NCBI RefSeq assembly: GCF_022179325.1
Contig: NZ_BPQQ01000018.1
Span: forward strand, 170,486-234,485
Origin: Methylobacterium isbiliense
GTDB lineage: Bacteria; Pseudomonadota; Alphaproteobacteria; Rhizobiales; Beijerinckiaceae
Direction of reading: 5' to 3'
Length of the DNA stretch: 64,000 nucleotides
Shown here: positions 1 to 9,391 of the stretch, in pieces
How the letters are laid out: each line of letters begins with the position of its first letter
Position numbering within the stretch: the stretch's first letter is position 1
Position numbers and translations under genes: made by a program
Notes under the pieces: model-generated
Databases searched by the model: none
Seen by the model: only the letters and a program-made list of their open reading frames with translations
What the model was told of the DNA's origin: nothing

Positions 1-2
1 TC

Positions 3-356
3 ACCGCCACCGCGAGCGCCACCAACCGGATCATGGAGGTCGCCGAGGGCATCCTGGCGATCGAGGACGACACGCTGGCGGGCTACCGCGCGAAGGTCGA
101 GGCGGAGGTCTTCCAGATCTTCGAGGCCTGCGCCTTCCAGGACATCACCGGCCAGCGCATCGCCAAGGTGGTGGACGCCCTGGGGCAGGTCGAGACCCGG
201 CTGTCGCACTTCGCCACCGTGGTGAACGTGCGCGACGGCGAGATGGACCAGGAGGAGGCCCGCACGCGGGCGCGGCGCGAGACGCTCCTGCTGAACGGCC
301 CCCAGCTCAAGGGGCCGGAAACCCCGCAGGACGCCATCGACGCCCTGTTCTCCTGA
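3..356 (+). CDS. cheZ: CheZ-like chemotaxis protein phosphatase, C-terminal part
   Basis: The gene runs in from the left edge, so only about 117 C-terminal residues are visible. They include the stretch AFQDITGQRIAKVVDAL followed by a helical segment, which is the signature of CheZ-family phosphatases that dephosphorylate CheY-P. The protein ends in IDALFS, resembling the CheY-binding tail seen in this family. The stop codon abuts the stop of the convergent HAD hydrolase with no gap. Family assignment rests on the motif alone because the N-terminus and the neighbouring chemotaxis genes lie outside the window. Confidence 0.7.
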   Translation, partial: TATASATNRIMEVAEGILAIEDDTLAGYRAKVEAEVFQIFEACAFQDITGQRIAKVVDALGQVETRLSHFATVVNVRDGEMDQEEARTRARRETLLLNGPQLKGPETPQDAIDALFS

Positions 357-1262
357 TCACCAGCGCAGCACCTCGACCACCGCGTCCGGGTGCACGGGCT
401 GGGCCTCCAGCCAGTGCGCGATCTCGCCGAGCGGCTCGCCGGCGTGGCAGCCCAGCTCCTCGGCGTGGATGCCCCGCGCCACCAGCACTGAGGCGACGCC
501 GAAGCCGTGCGCCCCCGCGACGTCGGTGCGGATCGCGTCGCCGATGGCGAGCACCCGGTCGGGTGCGGCGGGGGACAGCCCGTCGAGCGCCGCCGCGGCC
601 TCGACCGCCGCCTCGTAGACCGGCCGGTGCGGCTTGCCCGCGTAGATCACCGTGCCGCCCATCGCCTCGTAGAGGCTGGCGATCGCCCCCGCGCAGGGGA
701 TCAGCCGCGCCCCGCGCTCCACCACGAGATCGGGATTGGCGCAGATCATCGGCAGGCCGCGCTCGCGCAGCGGCGCGAGCCGCGACCGGTAATCCTCCGC
801 CGTCTCCACCTCGTCGTCGAACAGGCCCGTGCAGACGATCTGCGCGGCCTCCTCGGGCGGCACGCGGCGCGCGGGCAATCCCTCGAAGATCGGCAGGTCG
901 CGCTCGGGGCCGAGATGGTAGAGCGGCGCATCCGCCTTGGCGGCGATGAGCGCGCGGGTGAGGTCGCCCGAGGTCACGATGGCGTCGTAGGCCGAGCGCG
1001 GCAGGCCGAACCCGTCGAGCTGGACCTGCACCGAGGCGCCGGGGCGCGGCGCGTTCGAGACCAGCACCACCCGGCGCGGGCGCTCGCCCGGCAGGGCACG
1101 GAAGCGCGTGAGGGCGTCGCCCGCCGCGGCGTGGGCGCGCTCGCCGTCGTGCAGCACGCCCCAGACGTCGCACAGGATGACGTCGAAGCGGGACGCCATC
1201 TCGGCGATCCCGCCGAGAACCGGCACCTCGCCCGGCTTCGGCTTCACCCGCGTCTGTGCCAT
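357..1262 (-). CDS. HAD superfamily class IIA hydrolase (TIGR01459-type)
   Basis: A 301-residue cytoplasmic phosphatase of the NagD-like class IIA HAD branch common in Rhizobiales and relatives. Motif I is CDVWGVLHDG (nucleophile Asp about residue 32), motif II is the VSNAPRPG segment, and the acidic motif is LAIGDAIRTDVAGA, preceded by the conserved lysine in YAGKPHRPVYE. The substrate is not predictable from sequence. I chose the ATG at 1262 because GAAGGG lies 8 bases upstream; an in-frame ATG 33 bases earlier would add 11 residues without a better ribosome site. No operon partner is visible. Confidence 0.85.
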   Translation of the reverse strand: MAQTRVKPKPGEVPVLGGIAEMASRFDVILCDVWGVLHDGERAHAAAGDALTRFRALPGERPRRVVLVSNAPRPGASVQVQLDGFGLPRSAYDAIVTSGDLTRALIAAKADAPLYHLGPERDLPIFEGLPARRVPPEEAAQIVCTGLFDDEVETAEDYRSRLAPLRERGLPMICANPDLVVERGARLIPCAGAIASLYEAMGGTVIYAGKPHRPVYEAAVEAAAALDGLSPAAPDRVLAIGDAIRTDVAGAHGFGVASVLVARGIHAEELGCHAGEPLGEIAHWLEAQPVHPDAVVEVLRW

Positions 1263-1472
1263 GCCTCGCATCCCTTCGTTGCTGCGCCGCAACATGCCCG
1301 GCCGAACCTCGAGTTAGGGGCCGGGCGGGCGAAACGCAACGGGCGGACGATGCTTCTCCTCTGGGCCGGCGCGTGGTTCCGATCCGACGCCGGCCCCCGC
1401 CCGCGCGGTCCATAACGGGTGGAACGCGAACCTCTCCGGGCTATTCTGAAGGACCCTGGGGAGATCTGCGGT

Positions 1473-2003
1473 ATGGCGAAGCTCGTCTTCGGAATGAACC
1501 AATCGCTGGACGGCTACGTCGACCATATGGCGTTCGGGCCGAGCCCCAGGCTCTTCCGCCACTTCATCGAGGAGGCCCGGGGGCAGGCGGGCAGCGTGTA
1601 CGGCCGCCGCATGTACGAGATCATGCGTTACTGGGACGACGATCATCCTGAATGGGGTGCGGAGGAATGCGCCTTCGCGGCGGCGTGGCGAAACCAACCG
1701 AAATGGGTCGTCTCGCGTTCATTGCGATCGGTCGGCCCGAACGCCGGATTCATCGATGGTAATCTTGAGGGCGCCATCCGCGCACTGAAGACTGAGCGCG
1801 CCGGAGAGATCGAGATCGCCGGCCCGACCTTGGCCCGAAGCCTGACCGAGCTTGGCCTCATCGACGAGTACCGCATTTACCTCCACCCCGTCGTGCTGGG
1901 TCGCGGCACACCCTATTTCGCCGGGCCTCGCCCGCCGCTCCGCCTCATGGCTCACGACCGCATCGACGAGGACGTGATCAGGCTGACCTACGTTCCTGCG
2001 TGA
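1473..2003 (+). CDS. Dihydrofolate reductase family protein (RibD C-terminal domain)
   Basis: A 176-residue protein with the RibD-C/DHFR-like fold. It opens MAKLVFGMNQSLDGYVDH, the strand and loop typical of this family, and ends with the conserved EIAGPTLARSLTELGLIDEY and HPVVLGRGTPYF segments that bind the nicotinamide cofactor in relatives. Such stand-alone proteins are usually annotated as dihydrofolate reductase family, but the true substrate is generally unknown. GGGGAG sits about 8 bases before the ATG at 1473; an earlier in-frame ATG at 1419 lacks such a site. Its base composition is slightly less G+C-rich than the flanking genes, which hints at later acquisition. Confidence 0.75.
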   Translation: MAKLVFGMNQSLDGYVDHMAFGPSPRLFRHFIEEARGQAGSVYGRRMYEIMRYWDDDHPEWGAEECAFAAAWRNQPKWVVSRSLRSVGPNAGFIDGNLEGAIRALKTERAGEIEIAGPTLARSLTELGLIDEYRIYLHPVVLGRGTPYFAGPRPPLRLMAHDRIDEDVIRLTYVPA

Positions 2004-2209
2004 TGCTGCGGCACGCGCTCGGAGCCGAAGCGATGAGGCAAGATCCGTTCGGGATGGGTCTCTGCCCTTCGCGGAGATGGGTCTACAGGGCAGGGATGCG
2101 CCACCTGCGGGCCTTCCGCCGCCAGCAACCGACCTGTACCGCTTCGCGTCAGCGCCAGGACGACATCGATCGTGACGCGCGATTCAGGGCTCAGGACCAT
2201 CTGAACGGG

Positions 2210-4345
2210 TCAGAAGCGCGCGGTGAGGAACAGCCTCACGTTGCGGCCCGGCAGCAGGATCTCGTCCTTCTTGAACGAGGCCGAGTTGCGGATCTCGTCG
2301 TCCAGCAGGTTGCGCCCCTGCAGGCCGAACGTGATCTCGCTCGCGCCATAAACCGCCGGATCGACGAGCTTCGTGTAGCTGATCTCGGCGCGCAGGTCCG
2401 TCCAGCCGGGCGTGATCGTCTCAAGGGGCGCTGTCTCGGTTTGCGCAAAGGCATGCAGGACGTTCACCCGCGCGAACCAGCCATCCGCCCGCAGGAACAG
2501 GCCACCGCCGACACGGTGAGGAGGGATCCTCGGGACGTAGCTGCCGTCGTCGAACTGCGCGCGCACGAAATCGTACTGCGCATCCAGGCCGATGAAGCCG
2601 TTGCCGATCGGGATCAGATCAAGCTGCGCCGCGATCTCCGCACCGTAGAACGTGGCGTTCCGTTGGGTGTAGACGATCTGGCGAAGCTCGTCCTCGCTCC
2701 CACAGGTGCTGAACGTGTCGCCGCAGAAGATGCCGGTCTCGCGCTTGTAGATGAAGCCGGTGTAGCGGGTGTAGTAGCCGGTGGCATCGAACCGGAACGG
2801 CCCCACGGCCCGGCGGAGGCTCGCCTCGACCGTACGGGCACGCTCCAGTTTCAGGTTCGGATCGCCGATCTCGAACGTCGCCGTGGCCTCATGGGGACCG
2901 CGGGAGAACAGCTCCAGCGCGAAGGGTGCCCGCTCGACGTACTGCCCGTTCAGGCTCGCGACGAAGTCGTACGGCAGATCCTGGAGCGCGCCGACGCTGA
3001 CGCTCTTCGGAGTGAACTCGCGACGCCGGGAATATTCCAGTGGATCTTCCGCTCCGGGCAGGAAGTCGCCCGGAAACTGCGTCGCCGTGCCGGCCACGCG
3101 CGCGCTCTCCAGCCGTCCGGCGGCCTGGAGCCGCAGGCCGTTGCCCACGGCCAGTTCCTCGAACAGGTAGACGGCCCGGCTCTGCGTGTTGCTCGGGGCG
3201 ATCAGGCCCTCGCCCTCGCCGGTTGCACTGAGCGCGCGCGCGTCCGCCTGGAAGCCGAGAGCGCCCGTGAGGGTGCCGAGCGTCGTGAAGACGGGAACGT
3301 GCTGCAACTCGACCCGTCCCTCGACCTGCCTGTTCCGGAAGGTCGAGCCGATGCTGGCCAGGCCCTGCTCGTCGTTGCCGATCTCGTTGTGCCGGTAGGT
3401 CGAGCCGCCGAGCCAGAACCGGACGACCTCGACGGGTCCTTCGAGCGGCCGGAACTCGCCGCGCGCCTGCAGCCTGTCCTGGGTCGGATCCAGCCGCACG
3501 CGCCGCTCGGCCGACTCGCCGCCCGGGACTTGGTAGAGCGCGTCGTAGTGGCTGAACGCGAGGCCGACGAAGCCACGGTCGCCGATGATCGACATGCCCA
3601 CCGCACCGCCCTGTGACTCGTTGGCGGAGTTGGCCTGAATGCCCAAGGGAGTGTTGTAGCTGTCGGCCGCCGTCCTGAAGCCGTCGGCATGGAAGGCGAC
3701 GTTGCCGGCGCCGGCATCGACCGAGGCTGCGCCGAAGCGGCCGTTGTCGACCGAGGAGTAGCCCGTGGTGACCTGGCCGCCATAGCCGCTGACCGGGATG
3801 AAGGTCGGGATCCGGTTGTTCTCGGCCGAGACCACGCCACCGATGGCCTGGGAGCCGTAGCGCAGCGCAGCCGGCCCGCGGATCACCTCAACCCGATCGT
3901 AGACGAGGGGGTTGATGGGGACGGCGTGGTCCTCGCTGAGATCCGAGACGTCCTGCACGCCGACGCCGTTCTCCTGGATGCGCACGCGCGCGTTGTCCAG
4001 GCCGCGGATGATCGGGCGCGATGCGGCACCCGGAGCGAAGGTCGAGGCCGAGAGACCCGGCTTGTCGAACAGCAGGTCGCCCAGCTGGCGTGGCTGCTCG
4101 CGGACGATCTCGCCGCGGTCGATCACGGTGACAGGGGAGAAGGTGCTGGTGACGACCGGCAGCACGCCGTAGGCGGTGCCGGAGCCCGGGGCGGCCGCCG
4201 GGCGAGCCGGCTGGATCGGGCTCGGGGAGGAGACGGTGATCTCGTCGAGCCTGATATCCTGAGCCTTCACCGCAGCCGGGGCGAGGAGGACCGGAGGCAG
4301 CGCGGTGCTGAGCGCCAGCATGCCCAAGCGGGTGGGGTACGGCAT
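2210..4345 (-). CDS. TonB-dependent outer-membrane receptor, ZnuD-like
   Basis: A 711-residue receptor with a signal peptide (cleavage near AAVKA, residue 28), a plug domain (roughly 60-190) and a long beta-barrel ending in phenylalanine (FLTARF). The plug motifs PIIRGLDNARVRIQENG, VSDLSEDHAVP and EVIRGPAALRYGSQAIGG, and the barrel segments HYDALYQVPGG and GPHEATATFEIG, match the layout of ZnuD zinc receptors as I remember them. The His-rich loop of neisserial ZnuD is not seen. Zinc uptake is therefore an inference. It is supported by a Zur-box-like palindrome just upstream and a Zur-like remnant beyond it. No TonB/ExbBD genes are adjacent. Confidence 0.8.
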   Translation of the reverse strand: MPYPTRLGMLALSTALPPVLLAPAAVKAQDIRLDEITVSSPSPIQPARPAAAPGSGTAYGVLPVVTSTFSPVTVIDRGEIVREQPRQLGDLLFDKPGLSASTFAPGAASRPIIRGLDNARVRIQENGVGVQDVSDLSEDHAVPINPLVYDRVEVIRGPAALRYGSQAIGGVVSAENNRIPTFIPVSGYGGQVTTGYSSVDNGRFGAASVDAGAGNVAFHADGFRTAADSYNTPLGIQANSANESQGGAVGMSIIGDRGFVGLAFSHYDALYQVPGGESAERRVRLDPTQDRLQARGEFRPLEGPVEVVRFWLGGSTYRHNEIGNDEQGLASIGSTFRNRQVEGRVELQHVPVFTTLGTLTGALGFQADARALSATGEGEGLIAPSNTQSRAVYLFEELAVGNGLRLQAAGRLESARVAGTATQFPGDFLPGAEDPLEYSRRREFTPKSVSVGALQDLPYDFVASLNGQYVERAPFALELFSRGPHEATATFEIGDPNLKLERARTVEASLRRAVGPFRFDATGYYTRYTGFIYKRETGIFCGDTFSTCGSEDELRQIVYTQRNATFYGAEIAAQLDLIPIGNGFIGLDAQYDFVRAQFDDGSYVPRIPPHRVGGGLFLRADGWFARVNVLHAFAQTETAPLETITPGWTDLRAEISYTKLVDPAVYGASEITFGLQGRNLLDDEIRNSASFKKDEILLPGRNVRLFLTARF

Positions 4346-4359
4346 CGGGATCCCACAGG

Positions 4360-4373
4360 AACGTTATAATGTT
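4360..4373. promoter_or_regulatory. Putative Zur-type operator
   Basis: The 14-base near-palindrome AACGTTATAATGTT (12 of 14 positions symmetric, TTATAA centre) starts 15 bases upstream of the receptor ATG. Alphaproteobacterial Zur boxes share a GTTATAAT half, so this is a reasonable zinc-repression site for the receptor. The second half matches the consensus poorly. The assignment is inference. Confidence 0.4.
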
Positions 4374-4441
4374 GCATACCGTGCATGCCGGGAGCGCGGT
4401 GGCAAGCGGCTGAACCGCCCATGGTTGTGAAGCTTGGGCGC

Positions 4442-4456
4442 TGTAACGCTGTTACA
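4442..4456. promoter_or_regulatory. Perfect 15-base inverted repeat, possible operator
   Basis: TGTAACGCTGTTACA is a perfect 6+3+6 inverted repeat about 97 bases upstream of the TonB receptor start, between the Zur-like site and the zur-like remnant. Size and symmetry fit a dimeric regulator site. No regulator can be assigned. Confidence 0.35.
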
Positions 4457-4560
4457 ACAGGCGCGCCGCGGACCATGCGTAGTGGCGTGCCGATCAAGCC
4501 GACGAGGCTGGCGCGGCGAATGTCACGCCCAAGGTCGTCGCGATGTGCGGTCCCGGGCCG

Positions 4561-4980
4561 CTACCGGCGCGAGCCCGACGTACACTCGCCTTCCAGCTCG
4601 ATCGCGGGTTTGCGCGCCGCGAAGTCGACCGGGGCTGCGGCGTTGTCCAACGCGCGATCGAGGCCCTCGCAGACGACCTCGTCGATTAGGCTGCAGCCTT
4701 GGCAGATCGGCGGGACGACGGTTTCGCTGGCCGGTCCCTGCTCGCACGCCACGTAGGCGCTCCTCCCCGGGACGCCCTCTCGGTCACCGAGGTCGCCTGC
4801 GCGCTCGACGCGCTCGACGACGAGGCCATCCGGGCGACCTGCGAGGGGGAGGGGCTGCGGCGCGGACGCCGAGGTCCGGTCATCGGGAAACGGCGGTGGC
4901 CTCACGACGCATCCTGGTGGTGCATGTGCCGGACGGCGGCGATCCTTCTTCGCCAAGGCGCGGTCACCTGAAGGGCAAGC
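4561..4980 (-). pseudogene. Decayed Fur-family (Zur-like) regulator
   Basis: No intact gene is found between 4346 and 5156. Reading minus from about 4761, the peptide SAYVACEQ is followed by PPICQGCSLIDEVVCEGLDR, then a helix, then KPAIELEGECTSGSRR and a stop at 4561. This matches the C-terminal half of Fur/Zur proteins: AYVAC strand, CxxC metal site, helix, and IEVEGxC strand. The usual second CxxC is reduced to a single Cys. Upstream the frame gives only proline- and arginine-rich sequence with no helix-turn-helix. A short match (KKDRRRPAHAP) resembles the linker before the DNA-reading helix. I read this as a pseudogene. It could be a coincidence of composition. Confidence 0.4.
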
Positions 4981-5156
4981 CGTGAGACGACGACGTGACG
5001 GCGGGTGTCAGGGCATCCGGAGTCCGGAAGTCCCTTGCCACCGGACGGTCCTGACACGAACGGCAAAGGACTGCTCGGGGGCAGGCGAGCGCGGCGTAGA
5101 GGTCGGGATGGGGCGGGAGCGGACCCTCGCGACGCTGACGACATGGCGGACCCGGA

Positions 5157-6890
5157 TCACCAGCCGGACAGGATCGCCATGCGGTCCACGTCGACCAGGC
5201 CCCGGTCGGTGATCTTGAGGTGCGGGATCACCGGCAGCGGCAGGAACGCGACCTGCAGGAAGGGCTCCGGCAGGGTGCAGCCGAGGGCGCGCGCCGCCTC
5301 GCGCAGCGGGTGGAGCGCGTCGCGCACCGCCTCGAACGGCAGGTCGCTCATCAGCCCGGCGATGGGCAGCGCCAGCTCCGCCAGAATCCGGCCGTCCGCC
5401 GCCACCACGAACCCGCCCTGGAGGGCGATGAGCCGGTTGACCGCGAGCGCCATGTCGGTGTCGTCCGCCCCCACGATGCAGAGGTTGTGGCTGTCGTGGC
5501 CCACCGAGGAGGCGATGGCGCCGCGCGTCAGGCCGAAGCCCTGGACGAAGCCGCGGCCGATCCCCGGCGCGCCGTGGCGGGCCACCACCGCGACCTTGAC
5601 CACGTCCTGCGCGAGGTCGCAGTCCGATCGACCGTCCCGGGCCGGCAGGACGAGGCGGCGGTGCTCGGTGATGATCCGCCCCGGCACGACGCCGATCACC
5701 GGGGTCTCGGCGCCCGTGCCGGCCGGCACGGCGAAATCTGCGGCCGTGACGGGCGCGGCCTTGACGCTGCCGCGCCCTGGCGCCGGGGTGCGGGGCCTCT
5801 CGGCGAACAGCGCGTCCTCGACCGGGCGCCCGCCCGCGATCACCCGGGCCACCGCGCAGGCGGCGAGGTCGTCGAGGAGCACGATGTCGGCCCGGCGCCC
5901 GGGGGCGATCATGCCGCGGTCGGTGAGGCCGAAGGCCGAGGCCGCCGAGAGCGAGGCGGCGCGGTAGGCCGCGAGCGGCGGCACGCCGAGGCGGATCGCC
6001 GTGCGGATGAGGTGGTCGAGGTGGCCCTCCTCGGCGATGTCGAGCGGGTTGCGGTCGTCGGTGCAGAAGGCGAGGAAGGGCGAGGTCGCCAGCGTCAGGA
6101 GCGGGGCGAGGGCGTGCAGGTCCTTCGAGACCGAGCCCTCGCGGATCAGCACCGTCATGCCCTTGCGGATCTTCTCCAGGGCCTCGGCGGCGGAGGTCGC
6201 CTCGTGGTCGGTGCGGATGCCCGCCGCCGCGTAGGCGTTGAGGCCCGCGCCCGACAGAAGCGGGGCGTGGCCGTCGACGTGGCGGCCCGCGAAGGCGGCG
6301 AGCTTGGCGAGGCAGCCCGGATCGGCCTGGACGACGCCCGGGAAGTTCATGAACTCGGCCAGCCCCAGGGAGCGGGGGTGGTCGCGGTAGGCCAGGAGGT
6401 CGGCCGCCTCGATGCGGGCGCCCGCGGTCTCCAGGTCGGTCGCCGGGACGCAGGAGGAGAGCTGCACCCGGATGTCCATGACCGTCTCGGCCGCGCAGGC
6501 GAGCGCGTAGTCGAAGGCTGCGGGTCCGAGCACGTTGGCGAGTTCGTGCGGGTCCCAGATCGCGGTCGTCACCCCGTGCGGCAGCACGCAGCGGTCGAAC
6601 TCGTGCGGCGTGATGAGCGAGGATTCGATGTGCAGGTGGGTGTCGATGAAGCCCGGCACCGCCACGCGCCCCTCGGCCTCGATCACCCGCGCGCCCGCAT
6701 AGGTGCCGTAGGTGCCCACGATGGTGTCGCCGCAGACCGCGATGTCGGTGGGCACGAGGTCGCCCGTGACGAGGTCGAGGAGCCGCGCCCCGCGGATCAC
6801 CAGATCGGCCGGCGCGCGCCCGGCCCCTTGCGCGATCCGGCGGGCGATCTCGTCGGCGACGGGCGATGCGGGCATCCGGGACTCGGGCAT
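5157..6890 (-). CDS. ade: Adenine deaminase
   Basis: A 577-residue amidohydrolase that converts adenine to hypoxanthine in purine salvage. The metal-binding motif [14 protein letters not shown] (about residues 86-99) and [13 protein letters not shown] are diagnostic of Ade. The family-specific serine-histidine region follows in the C-terminal half ([17 protein letters not shown]). Length agrees with bacterial Ade of about 570-600 residues. GAGGAG lies about 9 bases upstream of the ATG at 6890. The gene stands alone; the next gene is divergent and unrelated. Confidence 0.9.
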   Translation of the reverse strand: MPESRMPASPVADEIARRIAQGAGRAPADLVIRGARLLDLVTGDLVPTDIAVCGDTIVGTYGTYAGARVIEAEGRVAVPGFIDTHLHIESSLITPHEFDRCVLPHGVTTAIWDPHELANVLGPAAFDYALACAAETVMDIRVQLSSCVPATDLETAGARIEAADLLAYRDHPRSLGLAEFMNFPGVVQADPGCLAKLAAFAGRHVDGHAPLLSGAGLNAYAAAGIRTDHEATSAAEALEKIRKGMTVLIREGSVSKDLHALAPLLTLATSPFLAFCTDDRNPLDIAEEGHLDHLIRTAIRLGVPPLAAYRAASLSAASAFGLTDRGMIAPGRRADIVLLDDLAACAVARVIAGGRPVEDALFAERPRTPAPGRGSVKAAPVTAADFAVPAGTGAETPVIGVVPGRIITEHRRLVLPARDGRSDCDLAQDVVKVAVVARHGAPGIGRGFVQGFGLTRGAIASSVGHDSHNLCIVGADDTDMALAVNRLIALQGGFVVAADGRILAELALPIAGLMSDLPFEAVRDALHPLREAARALGCTLPEPFLQVAFLPLPVIPHLKITDRGLVDVDRMAILSGW

Positions 6891-7066
6891 GGGCGGGGCT
6901 CCTCGGCCGTTCGCGCCAGCTTGGCAGAGCGGCGGGAGCGGGGCCAGCCGGCGAAACGTGCCGCGGGCCGGCGGAATTCCGCGCGCCGCCTCACGCCTGC
7001 CGTTGTCTTGACTTTCAGGTGGCCGCAGGCCCCGCCACGCGCGGCGGGCGCCATGCGAGAGAGAGC

Positions 7067-7720
7067 ATGTCCTGGGCCGTCACCTTCTCCTGGGTCGAGA
7101 TCATCGGGTATCTGGGCACGGCGCTCACCATCACGGCGACGGCGATGAGCACGATGATCCCGCTGCGCATCGTGGCGCTGCTCGCCAGCATCGCGTCGAT
7201 CAGCTACGGCATCCTGATCGGCAGCATGCCGGTGGTGCTCACCGAGGCGATCCAGATCCCGCTCAACGCGCTGCGCCTCTACCAGATGGTGCGGCTCGTG
7301 CGGGACGTGGAGAAGGCGGCCTCGGGCGACCTCTCGCTCGACTGGCTCAAGCCCTTCGGCACGTCGCGGCGCTTCACCGCCGGCGAGGTGCTGTTTCGCC
7401 AGGGCGATCCGGCCAACGAGATGTTCTACGTCGAGAGCGGGCGCTTCCGCATCGAGGAGCGCGGCATCGACATCAAGCCGGGCGACATCGTGGGCGAACT
7501 CGGGATGCTCTCGCCGGGGAACGTGCGCACCGCCTCCCTGGTCTGCGCGGAGGCCGGCGTCGCGCTCTGCGTGCCCTATGCCGAGGTCAAGCAGCTCTAC
7601 TACCAGAACCCGGAATTCGGTTTCTACTTCCTGAAGCTGACGAGCGAACGCCTGTTCCAGAGCGCCGCCCACGCGCCCCGCGGCCAAGCCCCGCTGCCGG
7701 CCGGCACCGAGGTGGCGTGA
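7067..7720 (+). CDS. YgjV-like membrane domain fused to a cyclic-nucleotide-binding domain
   Basis: A 217-residue protein. Residues about 8-75 form three hydrophobic helices with the pattern [20 protein letters not shown] and [16 protein letters not shown], which resembles the YgjV/half-SWEET type of small membrane protein. Residues about 95-190 form a Crp-like cNMP-binding barrel ([20 protein letters not shown], then [20 protein letters not shown]) with no helix-turn-helix after it. It may therefore be a membrane protein gated or stabilised by a nucleotide. The function is unknown. The start at 7067 follows GAGAGAG. Confidence 0.75.
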   Translation: MSWAVTFSWVEIIGYLGTALTITATAMSTMIPLRIVALLASIASISYGILIGSMPVVLTEAIQIPLNALRLYQMVRLVRDVEKAASGDLSLDWLKPFGTSRRFTAGEVLFRQGDPANEMFYVESGRFRIEERGIDIKPGDIVGELGMLSPGNVRTASLVCAEAGVALCVPYAEVKQLYYQNPEFGFYFLKLTSERLFQSAAHAPRGQAPLPAGTEVA

Positions 7721-7825
7721 GGAGGCGCGCGGGCCTGCTAGATCCTTGATTCTGCCGCATTTTCCGCGACGAACGGTCTCCCCTTCGTCGACCGATGCTC
7801 TAGATCACGCCGCGACGAGGTGGCG

Positions 7826-8245
7826 ATGACGTCCGACTTCTCCCTGGATCCGCGGCTCTCCGGCGACACGATCGCGGTGGGCGACCTGCCGCTCTGCGCG
7901 GTGCTGCTGCTCGACGATTCCCGCTTTCCCTGGCTGGTGCTGGTGCCGCGCCGGCCCGCCCTGCGCGAGCTCACCGACCTTGCGCCGGACGAGGCCGGCC
8001 TGCTGATGCAGGAGATCCGCCTCGCGGTCGGCGTGATGCAGGACCTCGCGCGCGGCCCTGACAAGGTGAATGTCGGGGCGCTCGGCAACGTGGTCGAGCA
8101 GCTTCACGTCCACGTCGTCGGCCGCTTCCGCTCGGACCCGGCCTGGCCCGGCCCGGTCTGGGGCCACGGCACCCGCACGCCCTACCCGCCCCACGCCGCG
8201 GCCCAGATCGTCGAGCGCGCCCGGGCGCTGTTCGCCGCCGCCTGA
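7826..8245 (+). CDS. HIT family protein
   Basis: A 139-residue histidine-triad nucleotide hydrolase or transferase. The C-terminal motif QLHVHVVGRF is the HIT active site with glutamine in place of the first histidine, a common variant. FPWLVLVPRRPALRELTDL is the usual nucleotide-binding strand. Cytoplasmic; substrate unknown. The ATG at 7826 follows GACGAGG with five bases of spacing, whereas the GTG two codons earlier overlaps that site. The gene is followed after 9 bases by nudC and probably shares its transcript. Confidence 0.85.
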   Translation: MTSDFSLDPRLSGDTIAVGDLPLCAVLLLDDSRFPWLVLVPRRPALRELTDLAPDEAGLLMQEIRLAVGVMQDLARGPDKVNVGALGNVVEQLHVHVVGRFRSDPAWPGPVWGHGTRTPYPPHAAAQIVERARALFAAA

Positions 8246-8254
8246 GGAGATCCC

Positions 8255-9181
8255 GTGACTGCCGCCATCGACCGCCTCGGCTTTTCCCGCAGCCTGCTCG
8301 TCCGCCATTCCGCCGAGCGCACCGGCCCGACTCCGCAGCCCGGCGACGACCCGGCCTCGATCCTGCTGCTGTTCGCGGGCGAGATCCCGGTGCTGCGCCG
8401 CCTCCCCGAGGGGGCGAGCGCGCTGCTCGCCGCCGCCGACGCCGCGCGCGCGCCGGCGCCCGATCCGCTGCTGTTTCTCGGCCGCGTGGCGGAGCGCCCG
8501 GTCTTCGCCGCCGGACTGCCGCCCGAGGCTGGCGACCTCTATCGCGACGATCCCGCCTACCGGGTGATCGACCTGCGCAGCGTCGCGGTCGAGGGAGCGG
8601 TGCCGCCCGTGGAGATGGGCCTGCTGGCTACCGCGAAGTCACTGCTCTTCTGGCACGCCCGCCACGGCTTCTGCGCGAATTGCGGCGCGAAGACCGCGCT
8701 CTCCTGCGGCGGTTTCCGGCGCGACTGCGGCAGTTGCGGGGCGCAGCATTTCCCGCGCACGGATCCGGTGGTGATCATGCTCGTCACCCGCGGCGACCAT
8801 TGCCTGCTCGGCCGCCAGTCGCGCTTCCCGCCGGGCGTCTATTCCTGCCTTGCGGGCTTCCTCGAACCCGGCGAGACCATCGAGGACGCGGTGCGCCGCG
8901 AGACGCTCGAGGAGGCGGGCGTGCGGACCGGCGCGGTGCGCTACCGGGCCTCCCAGCCCTGGCCGTTCCCGTCCTCGCTGATGATCGGCTGCGAGGCCGA
9001 GGCCCTCGACGCGGACCTCGTCCTCGACCGCGAGGAGCTGGAGGATGCGCGCTGGTTCCACCGCGACGAGGTGCGGCTGATGCTGGAGCGCACCCATCCG
9101 GATGGCCTCGCCACGCCGCCGCCGATGGCGATCGCCCACCTGCTGGTGCGCGGCTTCGTGGACGGGGCGGGGTCGGCCTAG
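8255..9181 (+). CDS. nudC: NAD(+) diphosphatase / NADH pyrophosphatase
   Basis: A 308-residue NudC. It has an N-terminal domain, a four-cysteine zinc ribbon (CANCG and CGSCG, about residues 138-162), and a Nudix box in which GFLEPGETIEDAVRRE is followed by TLEEAGV. The NudC-specific SQPWPFPSSLM tail motif comes after the box. It hydrolyses NAD(H) to NMN(H) and AMP and can remove NAD caps from RNA in studied bacteria. It starts with GTG at 8255 behind GAGGAG. It sits directly behind the HIT gene, so the two nucleotide-metabolism genes are probably co-transcribed. Confidence 0.9.
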   Translation: MTAAIDRLGFSRSLLVRHSAERTGPTPQPGDDPASILLLFAGEIPVLRRLPEGASALLAAADAARAPAPDPLLFLGRVAERPVFAAGLPPEAGDLYRDDPAYRVIDLRSVAVEGAVPPVEMGLLATAKSLLFWHARHGFCANCGAKTALSCGGFRRDCGSCGAQHFPRTDPVVIMLVTRGDHCLLGRQSRFPPGVYSCLAGFLEPGETIEDAVRRETLEEAGVRTGAVRYRASQPWPFPSSLMIGCEAEALDADLVLDREELEDARWFHRDEVRLMLERTHPDGLATPPPMAIAHLLVRGFVDGAGSA

Positions 9182-9391
9182 ACATCGAGCGGGCGACCGC
9201 CGGGGCGCTGCGGGCGGATCTCCGGCGGGCCGGCGACGTGGCGGCCGGCATCGGGCGGGTGGCGGGTGACGACGGGACGGAGATCCGCTGCTTCAACGCC
9301 GCCGGTCCGGATCGGTGCGAACGGCCCGCCCATCACGCGAACGCGATCGGCGGCGCCTCGCAACCGTCACGGAGTCCCGCTATCTGGAACC

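Noticed and set aside
4346-4400. Cobalamin or other riboswitch before the TonB receptor
   Set aside because: Only 15 bases separate the start codon from the palindrome and no B12-box-like sequence is seen on the minus strand.
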